Notes: generated by a model not told the origin, from the sequence alone. DNA of 64,000 nucleotides from Kitagawia praeruptora (GCA_037693485.1 CM075345.1:86820001-86884000), one strand, 5' to 3'; shown: positions 1-11,301, counted from the stretch's first letter. A program made the numbers and translations.

Positions 1-1131
1 TCGGACATCTTGGCTTATCACATCATTGGCTAATAAGACACTTCCATCTTCTCCCTCTTATCGAGCTTGAAACGTAGGAGCCACTTTGTATGGATCCTTA
101 ACCAGAATTTGAGAAATATCATTTTGGACAATATTTGTTATCACATCAACCTTGAAATAAATGTTCTTGAGCAAAGAAGCCTTGTAAGTAGAGGCTAGAT
201 CGAGAGCAAATTTATCAATACATGGTAGCTTAGGCACAGGTTGTGGAAGAGAAACAACAACCATCTCTGTATTGCTTTCCTTTGTAGCCTCATCATCAGT
301 CACATTGTCCTTGGTAGCAGCAACATCATTGATCTCATCATCGGTGGCATGCTCCTTCTCTTTATCAATGGCCTCATCATCAACATACATGGAGAAACTA
401 TCATATTCCTGATCGCTTGTGAGATTGATAGCAGTCAGGTCCTCTTCGGATCGGATAGATGATGATGGTAAATAGTCGAGCTGTACTGTAGTAGAAGAGT
501 TAGCCAACTGTGCAATTTGAGATTCAATCGCCAAACTTTGAGTTTCTAATTCTTTGATCGCCTCGGCTTGTTCTTCAGAACTCTTTAGCAATTTATTCAA
601 GATATCCCACATCTCATTTGTCTGATCAGCTTGCACATCTACGCTGGGTTGAGAAACATGTAGATTTTCTTGTAGATGAGGATATTGATATTCTTGCTGT
701 GGCGGCTGCTCATATGACTGATAATATTGTTGCTCAAACTATTGCTGATTATGATATGAAAAATTTTGAGCACCATTGTCCTGGTAGTAGAAATCTGGTT
801 GATTCACGCATTCTTGATCAAAAGTGTTTGAATACTGATTGTACCCATATCCTTCTTCAAAAGAATTCATTTTTCCGCACTGAGCATTCTGAGAATTGTA
901 GACATTGTAAGAGCATTCAAAACCAAAGTGACCCTGCACACCGCAAATTTGACAGAAGTTGTAAGTTTTAGGGGCCACTTGTGACATCTCATTGATACTC
1001 ATTGGACGCATAGTGGGCTCTGTAGTCTTTGACATGGCAATCTCTCGAGTATGTGCCTCTACTAGGGAAGATAAGAGTGCAAAAGTATCAACTTCACCCA
1101 TTGCAAACCTGTAGACACTCAACAAAGCCAA
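1..1131 (-). pseudogene. Athila-type gag, C-terminal part, broken by nonsense codons
   Basis: Read from 1131 down, one frame is open apart from a TAG at 739-741 and a TAA at 58-60, and it runs to the window edge. It holds a CCHC zinc knuckle (C-x2-C-x4-H-x4-C, CQICGVQGHFGFEC, near 940-980). A Tyr/Asn-rich stretch follows (YNQYSNTFDQE), then a Glu/Gln coiled-coil-like segment (EEQAEAIKELETQ) and an acidic Asp/Glu-rich stretch. This order matches the second half of Athila Gag, which coats the RNA in the virus-like particle. No ATG begins the frame, and an in-frame TGA lies just upstream near 1150, so the N-terminal capsid part is lost. The TAG fits a CAG-to-TAG change. Not functional as it stands. 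Confidence 0.8.
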
Positions 1132-1230
1132 GAAAATGCAGTAAAATTCGCCTCAATTGGAACAAAGGTTCCAACGAGACAATGGAAACAATCGAAACAA
1201 CTAAATTAAAATCAACAGAAACTCGCTGTC

Positions 1231-1248
1231 TCCCCGGCAGTGGCGCCA
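1231..1248 (-). other. Primer-binding site, tRNA-Asp type
   Basis: On the minus strand this reads TGGCGCCACTGCCGGGGA, six bases inside the LTR edge. It is close to the complement of the 3' end of plant tRNA-Asp, the usual primer of Athila elements. It marks the element's orientation and the LTR inner boundary. Confidence 0.8.
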
Positions 1249-1254
1249 AAAACT

Positions 1255-2612
1255 TGATGTGTCAAATTATACCTAACTGCAAGCGCACGGTGTCTATTGC
1301 TAGTACAGATGGCAAGCGGGTCGAATCCACAAGGAGACAGGTTCTACTAATTCCTTTTCAGTTATCGCTAATTGTTTCAAGGGTCATACGAATATGTGAA
1401 ATTATTAATTAACTAATTAAACTAAATTAACACTAATTAAACAGATGATAAACAAATTATTTAAAACCTAGGGCAATCAGGTCCACCATGCTTACACAAT
1501 TGGCTCTTAAGCTAAAGCAATCAATGTGATCCTATAACTAGAGTATGTTAATCTCTTTCAAGCATTAACACTCTCGAAACATTCAACATAATTAACCACT
1601 TTTAGTAATTCAATCAATCAGGTAATTAGAGTCAAGTTAATCTCTTCCAAGAATTAACGCTCTCAGAAATCCAATGATGCTTCCGCACTCAAATTCAATT
1701 CTGCTAATCGTATGTGTGCCTCTAGTAAGTAAATCTCTCGATCCATACCCCTATTTGCATATAATTAATCCATGATATTGGCCAATTACATAAATTAATG
1801 ATTAAAACATATCAATCAGAATTAACCATAACCAATCAAACCACTATGAAAATCATGCCAATATTAGTGCAAACATGGCTTCCCTTTAAGCCCTAGAAAT
1901 AACTACTCGCTAATAATTAAACAAGTAAAACAACTAGTAAAACAAGAAAACATAATTAAACTAATAAGAACAAAGAAAAGATTAAGAGAACAAAACCTTC
2001 AAACTTCAATGTTGTCACCCAAAAGAAGAGTCATGGTGTTTCTCTACATCTTCAACTAATAATACTAATCTACTCTAAACTATATTATCTGATCTAATAT
2101 TACATCCTTCTTCCCCTCTTCTCCCCCCATAAAATAATACCCTAGATGTGTTTATATAGGCTATAAAAGTCTTGCCCAATAAAAGTATTTTAATACTCTA
2201 AATAAATTACAAGTAGGATTCCATAACTGAATAGGATTCCTTGTAAAATTCGTCACTATATTTACTCCTCTGTTTTTGGGCTCTTCCAACTGGATTTTGC
2301 TTACTGGACCACCTCTGAATTAAAGATAATTCCACAAGCTTCGCGTGGACAGTAAGATCGTCAAATTCTGACTTCTGGAACTCAAGATATGGCCAAAACA
2401 GTGTAGAACAGCCCGTGTAGCCCAATAATATGAATTTTCTCCTATTTTATCTCCAAAATAGCTCTTTTTGCTCCAAATCCTTCCAAGTCATGAATTCTTT
2501 ATTTCCTACAATAAAACAATCAAATTTATTAAATAAAAATCCAAATCAATGCAAAACACAATAAATATGAGAATAAAATCATCTAAAATATATATAAAAA
2601 TATATTCTATCA
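1255..2612 (-). repeat. 5' LTR of the Athila-like element (1358 bp)
   Basis: Bounded by TGAT at 1255 and ATCA at 2609-2612. AT-rich and without coding content; short ORFs here are not genes. A likely promoter TATA box, TATATAAA on the minus strand, is at 2151-2158. The partner LTR is outside the window, so age cannot be estimated. Confidence 0.82.
2151..2158 (-). promoter_or_regulatory. Candidate TATA box of the Athila LTR
   Basis: Minus-strand TATATAAA lies in a locally less AT-rich context (GCCTATATAAACACATC) in the first half of the LTR, where a retrotransposon U3/R promoter is expected. Sequence match only. Confidence 0.45.
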
Positions 2613-3305
2613 GCGATCTTTGGACTGTCCTCTCTTCTGTGACTTCGATCTACTACGCCCCTGATTCTGCCCCCTATCGGACTTTCTGCCTCTACTCTCA
2701 GTACTCAACAAGGAACCTGACGACTCTCCTGAGTTTCTCCTACGAATATCTTCTCCAAGAATCGCATCTCGGACTCCATCAAAAGTCATCTTACTGCTCC
2801 CAGATGAATTACAAATAGCAGTGACAAATCCTGACCAACTGTCAGGTAACGAGGATACCAACAACAAGGCTTGTACTTCATCATCGAATTTAATATCCAC
2901 TGATGTCAATCTTGATAGGATAGAGTTAAATTCGTTCACATGATCAGCAACACAATCACCTTCATTCAATTTTGTGGCAAACAACAAGCGACACAAATAT
3001 ACCTTATTCAAAGCAGACGGCTTCTCATACATATTTGATAACGCCTTGATCAATCCATAAGTTGTCGTTTCCTTGATGATATTGTAAGCAACGTTCTTCG
3101 CCAAAGTCAATCTAACAACACCCAGAGCCTGCCTATCCAATAGATTCCAATCTTTATCATCCATCTTTTCTGGCTTCTTCTCCTCCAACGGTTCGTGTAG
3201 TTTTTTCTTATACAAATAATCTTCAATTTGCATCTTCCAAAACCCAAAATCTTTGCCATCAAATTTGTCGATCTTCACTTTCCCTTCTTCTGCCATCGCT
3301 CCCAC
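2610..3305 (-). pseudogene. Copia gag (UBN2/DUF4219 type), interrupted before the zinc knuckle
   Basis: The 231 codons from ATG at 3305 match Tnt1-type Gag. The N-terminal motif is KFDGKDFGFWKMQIEDYL. Next comes the alpha-helical UBN2-like region (LTLAKNVAYNI, KVYLCRLLFATKLNEGD, VQALLLVSSLPDSW). A basic Arg/Ser/Lys/Gln tail follows (SRGRKSDRGQNQGRSRSKSQ). In Tork elements the CCHC knuckle comes directly after such a tail. Here the frame ends there because the Athila LTR begins: the TGA stop at 2610-2612 is the terminal TG+A of that LTR. The gene was probably intact to this point when it was hit; no earlier stop is present. Confidence 0.88.
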
Positions 3306-3321
3306 TCGCCTGAAAACCTAG

Positions 3322-3334
3322 GCTCTTGATACCA
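3322..3334 (-). other. Primer-binding site, initiator tRNA-Met type
   Basis: Minus-strand TGGTATCAAGAGC, two bases inside the LTR edge, differs by one inserted A from the complement of the plant initiator tRNA-Met 3' end. This is typical of Copia elements. Confidence 0.85.
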
Positions 3335-3336
3335 GT

Positions 3337-3660
3337 TGTTGAGTATACAACAACGAAAGCAAAACCCAAAGCGAATAAACAAGAACAAGAAAATAAACGA
3401 CAATCACACAAGACAAAGATTTACCGTGGTTCGGAAATTCCTACTCCACAAGTCGCACTAATTTTGTATTGATCTCTCACAATTGTGTTGTATTGTTTTA
3501 TGTTATAATTACATGAGTATTTATAAGAGAAGAAACTGGGTCCAAGAATCAGAGTCTAATTCTGAAATCCTAACTCTAATTAGAGTCCAATTCAGGATTC
3601 CTAACTCAAGTCAGAATCCAATTCCAATTATGAAACCTGATAGACTCCACAAACCCAACA
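3337..3660 (-). repeat. Copia 5' LTR (324 bp)
   Basis: Starts TGTTGAG and ends CCCAACA, giving the standard TGTTG..CAACA inverted ends. A minus-strand TATA-like TTATAAATAC is near 3517-3526. The length is normal for a Tork-type LTR. Confidence 0.85.
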
Positions 3661-3665
3661 ATTGA

Positions 3666-4320
3666 CCACAAGTTGTTGTCCTTACTCTTCCCAATCTCCG
3701 TTCATCTCCTCTGGCCCCGCAGGGGCGTGAAAGACGACGTCGGAATGTCGACGGAAATCGCCATTTTTGGCGAATCGAATTTGGCAAAACAAATGCAATG
3801 AAACTGATATATTCGTGCAGAGCATCCATTTGCGGTTCGAATGATATATATTATGTGGTTCGAAACTTTGTGATTTGGACGAAAGGAGACGAACAAAAAA
3901 CGAGCCGGAATCGTGTTTTTCGGCGACTCTGGGAACGACGAAGATGACTTAAGATGCGTTGTTCGAACATGCGCATCTAGTGATACGCATGTTGGAACAG
4001 CGTATCTTACGTCATCTCTGACGTAAGATACGCCCTTTCAGAATGCGTATCAGCAGATACGCGGGACCTATTAGCGTATGCGGAAGAGAGTTCAGTAACA
4101 AATTAGTCGTATCCTTTTGATACGTTAATTCTGTCGGCGTATATGAAGCCACGCCTCTTCCTGAGGCGTATCAGCTGGGTATTTAGGGCGGTTCCTTCCA
4201 GCGGTGGGTATTTTGGTTCCCAAACAATAAAAAGTGGGTAAAAAGGGCAATCACCCTTTCTTTTCTTTTCTTTTTTCTTCCTTCGATTCTATTCCTTTTT
4301 TTATTATATTTTGGATTTTT
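3666..4320. other. Non-coding segment with GCGTATC palindromes and a C4TGCG4 hairpin
   Basis: No gene is seen. The stretch is GC-richer than its surroundings. It carries ggccccgcaggggcgtg near 3712-3729, whose reverse complement recurs near 6358-6376. It holds repeated GCGTATC/GATACGC words and a perfect 15-bp inverted repeat (4000-4014 against 4019-4033). Copies of a 'GGGTATTT' word occur near 4178 and 4206. The same vocabulary appears inside the TIR element at 6108-6785, so this is probably a second, degraded element of related origin. Confidence 0.5.
4000..4033. repeat. Perfect 15-bp palindrome with 4-base loop
   Basis: GCGTATCTTACGTCA, spacer tctc, then its exact reverse complement. The inner arm contains TGACG, the core of bZIP/as-1-type sites. 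Function unknown. Confidence 0.8.
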
Positions 4321-6260
4321 TAAACAGAAAACATATTTTAAATTTACAAAACTTTCGGATAAATATATTTTTTCTTTTTCTTTTTCTTTTCCTTTTTATT
4401 ATTGTTAATTACCTTTTTCAATTTCTTTTATTTCTTAAAAATAATAATGAATTTCTTTTATTTTTTTCTTAAAAATAATAATGATAAATAAATGAATGAG
4501 GTTCAAAACCCAATTACAGGCCTCATTCATTTACTTATCATAATTATTTATTGCAGTCAGATAATACAATAAGGCTCAAAATTGACGGACGACTATTTCA
4601 CAATTTTTTATTTAATGCTGTGCAAGTGATGGATTGAAATCATTTCTCAATTATATGAGTAGCACTATATGGAGAACTAACTTACGTGCAGAATCGTGGA
4701 AAATCCTCTGATTTTGTAGCAGAACCAATTTTTTTAATTTTTTTTTTCTAATTCTATAACAGAACCAAATTTTCAAAAAAATAAAATAAAATTTGAAACT
4801 GTCACGTCATCACTGCCATGTCATCACTGCTGACGTGGCAGGTGATGTGGCACAATATTTCAAACCAATGCATATTTGGCAAGGTATTTACAATATTTTC
4901 TTAATTAATGCATTCAAACAATATATATATATATACATAATTTTGTAATTAACATTATAATAAAATTTCAATTTCTTCTCATATTTTTATAATAATTTTA
5001 TAATATTGTATACCAATTTCATGAACCAAACATTTTATAATTTGATTAACTTTCATAAAATTTGAATAAATATATATACAATAATAATCACATGATCCTG
5101 AAAAGAAAAAAAAATAATCACATGATTACTTTTAATTAGTGTTCTAAAAATCGGTCTAGACGGTCGATTAATCGGCGCCTAGGCACTAGGCGGCCACTAA
5201 ATGCCTAAAATCTGCAAAATCGGTCAATAGGTGTTTTTTTTATTAGGCGGGATTAGGCGGTTTAATGAGTTAGGCGGGAATAATCGATTTTAAACAGAAA
5301 ACATATTTTAAATTTACAAAACTTTCGGATAAATATATTTTTTCTTTTTCTTTTTCTTTTCCTTTTTATTATTGTTAATTACCTTTTTCAATTTCTTTTA
5401 TTTCTTAAAAATAATAATGAATTTCTTTTATTTTTTTCTTAAGAATAATAATGATAAATAAATGAATGAGGTTCAAAACCCAATTACAGGCCTCATTCAT
5501 TTACTTATCATAATTATTTATTGCAGTCAGATAATACAATAAGGCTCAAAATTGACGGACGACTATTTCACAATTTTTTATTTAATGCTGTGCAAGTGAT
5601 GGATTGAAATCATTTCTCAATTATATGAGTAGCACTATATGGAGAACTAACTTACGTGCAGAATCGTGGAAAATCCTCTGATTTTGTAGCAGAACCAATT
5701 TTTTTAATTTTTTTTTTCTAATTCTATAACAGAACCAAATTTTCAAAAAAATAAAATAAAATTTGAAACTGTCACGTCATCACTGCCATGTCATCATTGC
5801 TGACGTGGCAGGTGATGTGGCACAATATTTCAAACCAATGCATATTTGGCAAGGTATTTACAATATTTTCTTAATTAATGCATTCAAACAATATATATAT
5901 ATATACATAATTTTGTAATTAACATTATAATAAAATTTCAATTTCTTCTCATATTTTTATAATAATTTTATAATATTGTATACCAATTTCATGAACCAAA
6001 CATTTTATAATTTGATTAACTTTCATAAAATTTGAATAAATATATATACAATAATAATCACATGATCCTGAAAAGAAAAAAAAATAATCACATGATTACT
6101 TTTAATTAGTGTTCTAAAAATCGGTCTAGACGGTCGATTAATCGGCGCCTAGGCACTAGGCGGCCACTAAATGCCTAAAATCTGCAAAATCGGTCAATAG
6201 GTGTTTTTTTTATTAGGCGGGATTAGGCGGTTTAATGAGTTAGGCGGGAATAATCGATTA
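4321..6260. repeat. 970-bp direct tandem duplication
   Basis: 4321-5290 and 5291-6260 are head-to-tail copies with a constant offset of 970. I see very few differences, for example A/G near 4440 against 5442 and C/T near 4827 against 5797. The unit carries a T/C-rich tract, an AT microsatellite and TGACGTGGCA-type inverted motifs near 4816-4842. At its right end it has the left terminus of the TIR element. The junction at 5290/5291 joins cgat to ttttaaacag. Very recent event. Confidence 0.92.
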
Positions 6261-6785
6261 GGCGGCTAACTCATTAAACCCATTAAATCCAGTTTATTTG
6301 TCGGATTTAAAAACCCCATTCAAACCCATTTTTTCCGATTTGTTTTCCGACGAGTTTTTACACGCCCCTGCGGGGCCAAAAGCAAACAAATCGAAGGATT
6401 AAAATGCATAGGAAGCTCTGGGCTTCGTTTTGATACCATAATTAGTACTTGATGTTGCCGGAATGTCATGAACGGGGGAGAAGACCGGAGAGGCGATTTT
6501 TCGCCTCAGAGAACGCCGACCAGCCTTTCGAAATAATGACGTCATGATGACGTCAATACGCATTCTGTGAATGCGTGACTTGCGATACGCATGTTGAACA
6601 TGCGTATCCCAGGCTACGCATGCACACAATGCGTAGGTTGCGGGTATTTTGGGCGGTGTCTCGCTCACATGGGTATTTTGGGCAGGGGTCAAGCAAAAGT
6701 AGTGTATTTTGGACATTATTTCGCCGGTTAATTGCTAGAAGGTAGGCTCACCGCCTAGAGCCGTCTAGCAATTTTTAGAACATTG
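6108..6785. mobile_element. 678-bp non-autonomous TIR element with 9-bp TSD
   Basis: Left end reads agTGTTCTAAAAAT and the right end is its near inverse, ATTTTTAGAACAttg; a second matching block CTAGACGG lies just inside each end. The direct repeat cttttaatt flanks it at 6099-6107 and 6786-6794. A 9-bp TSD points to a Mutator-like transposase, but the outer 2-3 bases of the ends do not pair, so the superfamily is uncertain. Inside are (gg)cggctaactcatt foldbacks, C4TGCG4, TGACGTCA repeats and GATACGC palindromes. No transposase is encoded. A left-end fragment of the same element was duplicated at 5138-5290. Confidence 0.65.
6537..6608. repeat. TGACGTCA pair and GATACGCATGTT palindrome
   Basis: TGACGTCA occurs twice (6537-6544 and 6548-6555). 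At 6584-6608 the 12-mer GATACGCATGTT is followed by one base and its exact reverse complement. These resemble bZIP-type cis elements or foldback structures inside the TIR element; the role is not known. Confidence 0.7.
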
Positions 6786-6794
6786 CTTTTAATT

Positions 6795-7242
6795 GCTAAA
6801 ATACCAATTTAATTTTTAATTGTGTTAAATGTAATGTAATATAAATAACTATTTTAATAATATTATCCGTATATATAATCGTATATAAACTCTTTATTTT
6901 ACATAATTATAATATATTTGTAAAAAATTGATCGTATATATAAAGTTTGAGACAAACTACAAAATATCATAATATTATGTAAAAATTACCCATGTGCAAT
7001 GTCTTATTTATTTTTTTCACATAGACACATAGACATGTAGTTTTAATATAATTTTTATTACATAATATTGAAGTTCTTTTTTAAATATTAGGTATATTAA
7101 AACATTTTTTTCTATTATATTTTCTGACTCAACTTTAATTTTTCCCAGATATTTTCATTTGTGTATAATATGATTACACAATCTTAATGATTTTTGCAAT
7201 TATATGATATTTAAGATCATATTTTTTGGTTTTATTGTATAA
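6795..7242. other. AT-rich non-coding DNA
   Basis: No ORF, repeat terminus or motif that I can assign. Confidence 0.6.
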
Positions 7243-9059
7243 CTAGTCGATAAAGCCGCGCTTCGCGGCGGCGTTATAACTTTTTTTAAATAAATTTAAT
7301 ATATAAATTTTGATAGTACATAAAATTTTCAAATGAATCGCTTTCTCATTAAACACGAATCTTTTTATGAAGCCGTTCTCTCGTCAAAACTAAAATATGA
7401 ACTTTAACATATATAATAAAAACTTGTATAATAATTTTTATCCATAAAAATCAAAATCTAAAATTAAAATAAAATTTATAACATTAATATCAAATTCTAA
7501 TAGTTATTACAATTTTTTCAATTTAGCCGTATTCCCGTTAAACACGTTTCGAGCCGCTCTTATTTGGAACCGAAATTCTAACTTATAAAAGTTTTTTAAG
7601 AAAAATATATATAATTTTAAAAGATCGTAAAAAAAATCGTAAAAGATGTCACCACCACCGTCTTTGTATTCTACTTCAAATAGAACATTTAATAATATGT
7701 CTCATCTATATATTCAAACACCTATCCTACTTTCAATGTAACTTTTAATTATATATTTTTTGTATAAATTTAAACTCTTATTCTCTATAAATTCGAACAC
7801 TTATTCTACTTCCAATAAAACTTTTAATTATATGCCTTATAAATACTTATTCTATTTCAAATAGAACTATTAATTGTATGTCTTCCCTATAAATTTCAAC
7901 TGTTCACCTCTATAAATTCGAACACCTAATCTATTTATAAAATGTTAAAAGAATATTTTTATACATATTAGTATTTAAAATTCTAAAATTTTAAAATATT
8001 AGAAAAATAGATTGAGAGCATTTAAGAGGCGCCATCGAAATTCTTGTGTATCCTCTTGATATTGATATATTGAAAATATTTAATTATTCAGAAATTTTAT
8101 TATATTAAATAATATATTTTAACATATTACGATATTACAATATAAAAAAAGATTTATATACTTATGATTCGGAATTGTTGAAAGTTAGTCATGCTTTTGT
8201 TCGCGTGTTGCATGGTATATATGTGGTTCATCTCTTTGACCAGCCAAAAAAAAAAAGATGCATTCACATGAAATAATAATAAATATAATTTGAAAACACC
8301 TAAATAGTGAAAGTGAAAAACCAAAATAAAATAATTAAAACAAATTTCTCTTATAGGGAAGTACGTATGCCATTTAAATATAGAGTGTACAGAGATAACG
8401 GAATACGTAAATATTTATTCAAAGTAAAATACCATACAATCAAATATACGTATGTTGTCGTTTAAGGCAGGGAACTTACTCTAAAATTATGATCAACAGG
8501 TTTGGTGTTTTACAATTAAACTGCATGACATGTTATACATGGAGAACTTTCACGCTGCAAGAATGGTAAGAAAATCGTGAGATTAGAAAACAAAACAATA
8601 TAATAATAAAAAATTACAAATTACAAATCATAAAAGTCCATGAAAAGTTAATTGGTAATTTTTTTATATAGGCATTATTAAAGTTTTTCATATAAATTCG
8701 AATTCTTCTTCTCAATAAATTCGAACACTTATTCTAGATCTAATATGTTAAAAGAAAGTCTATTTATTAGTATTTAAAATTTTAAATACTAAGACACCTT
8801 TTCTAGTTCTAATAAAACTTATAATATCTAATATGTTAAAAGATATTCTATTTATTAGTATTTAAAATTTTAAATACTAAAACACCTATTCTAGTTCTAA
8901 TAGAACTTATAATTATATGTTTTTTTCTATAAATTCGAACTATTATTCTCTATAAATTCGAACACCTATTCAAATAAAATTTAACTTCCAATAAATTTTT
9001 TAATTATATGTCTCCTCTATATATATTCAAACACCTATTCTACTTCCCATATAACTTAT
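7243..9059 (-). mobile_element. Helitron-like repeat, minus-strand 3' end and body
   Basis: Read on the minus strand, the segment ends with the hairpin GCCGCG-AAG-CGCGGC (7255-7269), then TTTATCGACTAG and a T: the standard Helitron 3' structure. Its body carries many copies of a degenerate unit 'tctataaattcgaacacctattctac..' (7660-7935 and 8690-9059). The body resumes after LINE-1 (16816-18022) and after the 5.2-kb Helitron (23196-23360). A block at 7280-7450 recurs at 17395-17525, so the element is internally duplicated or two copies abut. The 5' end was not located. Confidence 0.6.
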
Positions 9060-9136
9060 AATTATATGTTTTTTGAAAAAAAAAACATATTATTATAAGT
9101 TATATAAAAACATATAATTATAAGTTATATGGGAAG
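9043..9136. repeat. Inverted duplication of target DNA at the LINE-1 5' junction
   Basis: 9043-9073 (cttcccat...gttttt) is present as an exact 31-bp reverse complement at 9106-9136. A shorter, imperfect inverted copy lies between them at about 9076-9105. The LINE sequence proper starts after 9136. This is filler DNA copied from the opposite strand of the flank during integration, and it makes a large hairpin. Confidence 0.88.
9060..9074. repeat. LINE-1 target-site duplication, left copy
   Basis: aattatatgtttttt, repeated exactly at 16801-16815 just after the poly(A) tail. Confidence 0.85.
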
Positions 9137-9138
9137 TC

Positions 9139-11301
9139 GCGAACCGAGGGGAGAAATTTCAAAATTCAAGTGCAGAGATTGCTAAGGGAGACTCCAAGTG
9201 GACGAAAGCAGCGAAAGGAGAGGGATTACTGAGTGATTTCATATGGGCAAACAAGGATCTGGTGGATAAGAAGACATTGGCAAGATTTTACTCAGGGGAC
9301 AAGCAATCAATCACTGAGGCATTAAACCAAATCCATTGGAAAAGTCTTAAACTGAGAGGGAAATCAAATCAAATTACAAAAGGAAACGGAACAGTTAATC
9401 AGGTGCAAGCTAAGACTTATGTAGAGGTGGTTAAGAGTCAGAATAAGATGGAGCAGAAGGAGCATAATGAGGGGAAGTTGGAATGGACAGTGGTTCAATC
9501 AAAGAGATCTAAGAAAAAGGTAAACTCTGTATCTAGATGTACTATATTTCTGTATGGTATACCTGATAACGTGACTGCTAGAGAAATGTGGGGTGCTTTT
9601 AAAGATTGTAGGGTGATTCTAGATATTATTCTACCAATGAAAAGAGATAAAAGAAATATCAGATTTGGTTTCTTGAAGACTACTATAGAATTGGAAGCAG
9701 GAAAGATAATTAGTAATTCAAAGGAAATGGGTGGTTTAGGATCAAGAATTAAAATGTCAATTAATGGTCCTTCAAGGTCTCAATCAGAAGATGGTAGGAG
9801 TAAAACTATTAAAACTCCGGTTAAGAGTAAATCTGAGATGATAGTAAAGGGGATCCCCAAGGGTAGTGTTAAGGACCTCAAAAGCAAAAAGGATACTAAA
9901 ATGGGGCAGTCAGAGGAACCTAAAGTGGGTAACGAAATGTTTGAATATATAGAAAGTGTGGTTGATGAAGAAATAGAATTGGGGCTATTTGATACCAAGG
10001 TAGGATTCACATGGTCTGCAGAAAATGCTCGAAGTTTACAGGATAAGTTAAACCTATTAGAGGATAATCATTTGAAGATTGTTGGGTTAACTGATCACAA
10101 ATTTCTGATCAGAAATGAGGATACTCAAGGATGGAATAATTTTGATGAGAATAGTATATCAAAATGGTTTAGCAAAATCAGGAAATTTGAAGAATCGGAT
10201 CTCTTGTTACCTAGAACAGTATGGCTTGAATGTAGTGGTCTACCTATGAATGTCTGGTTGGAAGAAAATATGAAAGCCTATGTAAGGAATTTGGGTGAAT
10301 GGCTTTCATGGACATATCAGAAAGATGACTCAAATGACTTCTTTAATCCCATGGTATGTATTTCTACGAATCGAATGGATAGAATAGAGGAAAGACTCAA
10401 GATATTGGTCAAAGGAAAACATTTTCATATAAGATTCTTGGAAGTGGTTGATCATAAACTACTATTTGGGAAAGTCTTACCAATGCAGGATGGAGTTAAC
10501 AGCTGGAACGATAATTCATATCAAGAATCTGGGAAGGAGTTTGCTGATAATACTAAAACAGTTCAGGGTACTATTAATTCAAGGGATTTAAAGGATGTTC
10601 ATAGTAGGAATGATAAAAGCTCTCAGGTCCCTGATAAGGATTTAGGTAACAGTGAGATCTCAGACCAGGAAGATATCAACTCAAAGCAGTTGAAGGATGT
10701 TTCAACTTTGCAGGATATACTGCTTTCGAGATCAAAGCTATCAGGTTCAGTGGTTCCTGAAACAATTTTAGAAGGGGATAATGGTGTTTTAACTGACAGG
10801 GAAGTGTCAATTGACACTGACAATTCGAACCCCTTGGTACTAGAAAATAATTTGGTAGTCAGAAATATTAATGAATCTACTACTACTGTGAGTCATGAAG
10901 ACTGCAATAGTAACTCTGGGGCATTTGTAACAGTAGAATCTGGAGTGTCAGAGGGGGAGATAAGGATTAGTTCCCAGGGTACCCTATGTCAGAATTTGGG
11001 TAAGCTTAAAATGAAAGGTGCAGCTGGTAGACCTAGAAAGAAGGGCAGGGTTAGAAAGAATCCATTTGATTTGGGTTTGGGCAAGAAGAATTTGAGGAAA
11101 CTTAAATGTAAAAGTAAAATTTCATTGGAGCAAACTAAGGTGAATATTGAGGCAGCTTTAAAGGATATTGTACCTAAAGATAGCTTGTAGGAGGCTACAC
11201 ATATTGTTAAATGTGCTGAAGAGATGGGGTTGGTGATTCATGGTAATGGTGCAGAGGCAATAAAATTGATTGCCTCTCAGATAGATGAAGGTAATCTATA
11301 G
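9139..11301 (+). pseudogene. LINE-1 ORF1 protein, N-truncated, one premature TAG
   Basis: ORF1 proteins bind the LINE RNA in the ribonucleoprotein particle. The frame enters at the truncation point; numbering from the GTG at 9262, three regions are visible. An RRM fold lies at about residues 93-165, with RNP2-like IFLYGIP and RNP1-like RFGFLKT. A DUF4283-like segment lies near 320-395 (VWLECSGLPMNVWLEENM). A basic, AT-hook-like tail lies near 590 (GRPRKKGRVRKNP). No CCHC knuckle is present. TAG at 11188-11190 ends the main frame, but 36 further codons stay open to 11301 (KCAEEMGLVIHGNG, EAIKLIASQIDEG). These look like the authentic C-terminus, so the TAG is probably a CAG-to-TAG mutation. Confidence 0.85.

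Larger units (their letters stand above)
1..2612 (-). mobile_element. Athila-like Ty3/Gypsy retrotransposon, 5' part only
   Basis: Minus-strand element whose 5' LTR (1255-2612), primer-binding site and 3' part of gag are in the window; the rest lies beyond position 1. The LTR begins TGAT and ends ATCA on either strand. It sits inside the gag of a Copia element, and the 5 bases after the outer LTR end (2613-2617, gcgat) should be the TSD. Only about 100 bp separate the PBS from the surviving gag frame, so the N-terminal part of gag is deleted. Athila assignment rests on the tRNA-Asp-type PBS and the gag C-terminal motifs; Tat/Ogre is less likely. Confidence 0.85.
2613..3660 (-). mobile_element. 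Copia retrotransposon (Tork/Tnt1 type), 5' part, interrupted by Athila
   Basis: Minus-strand order is LTR (3337-3660), initiator-Met PBS (3322-3334), then gag from 3305 down to the Athila insertion at 2612. The remainder lies beyond the Athila element, outside the window. The 5 bases outside the LTR, 3661-3665 (attga), should be one TSD copy. Confidence 0.85.

Noticed and set aside
241..971. Plus-strand ORFs opposite the Athila gag
   Set aside because: Antisense shadows of the gag frame, which has the zinc knuckle.
6399..6716. 105-codon minus-strand ORF in the TIR element
   Set aside because: Runs through palindromic repeats; no motif or homologous copy with conserved frame seen.
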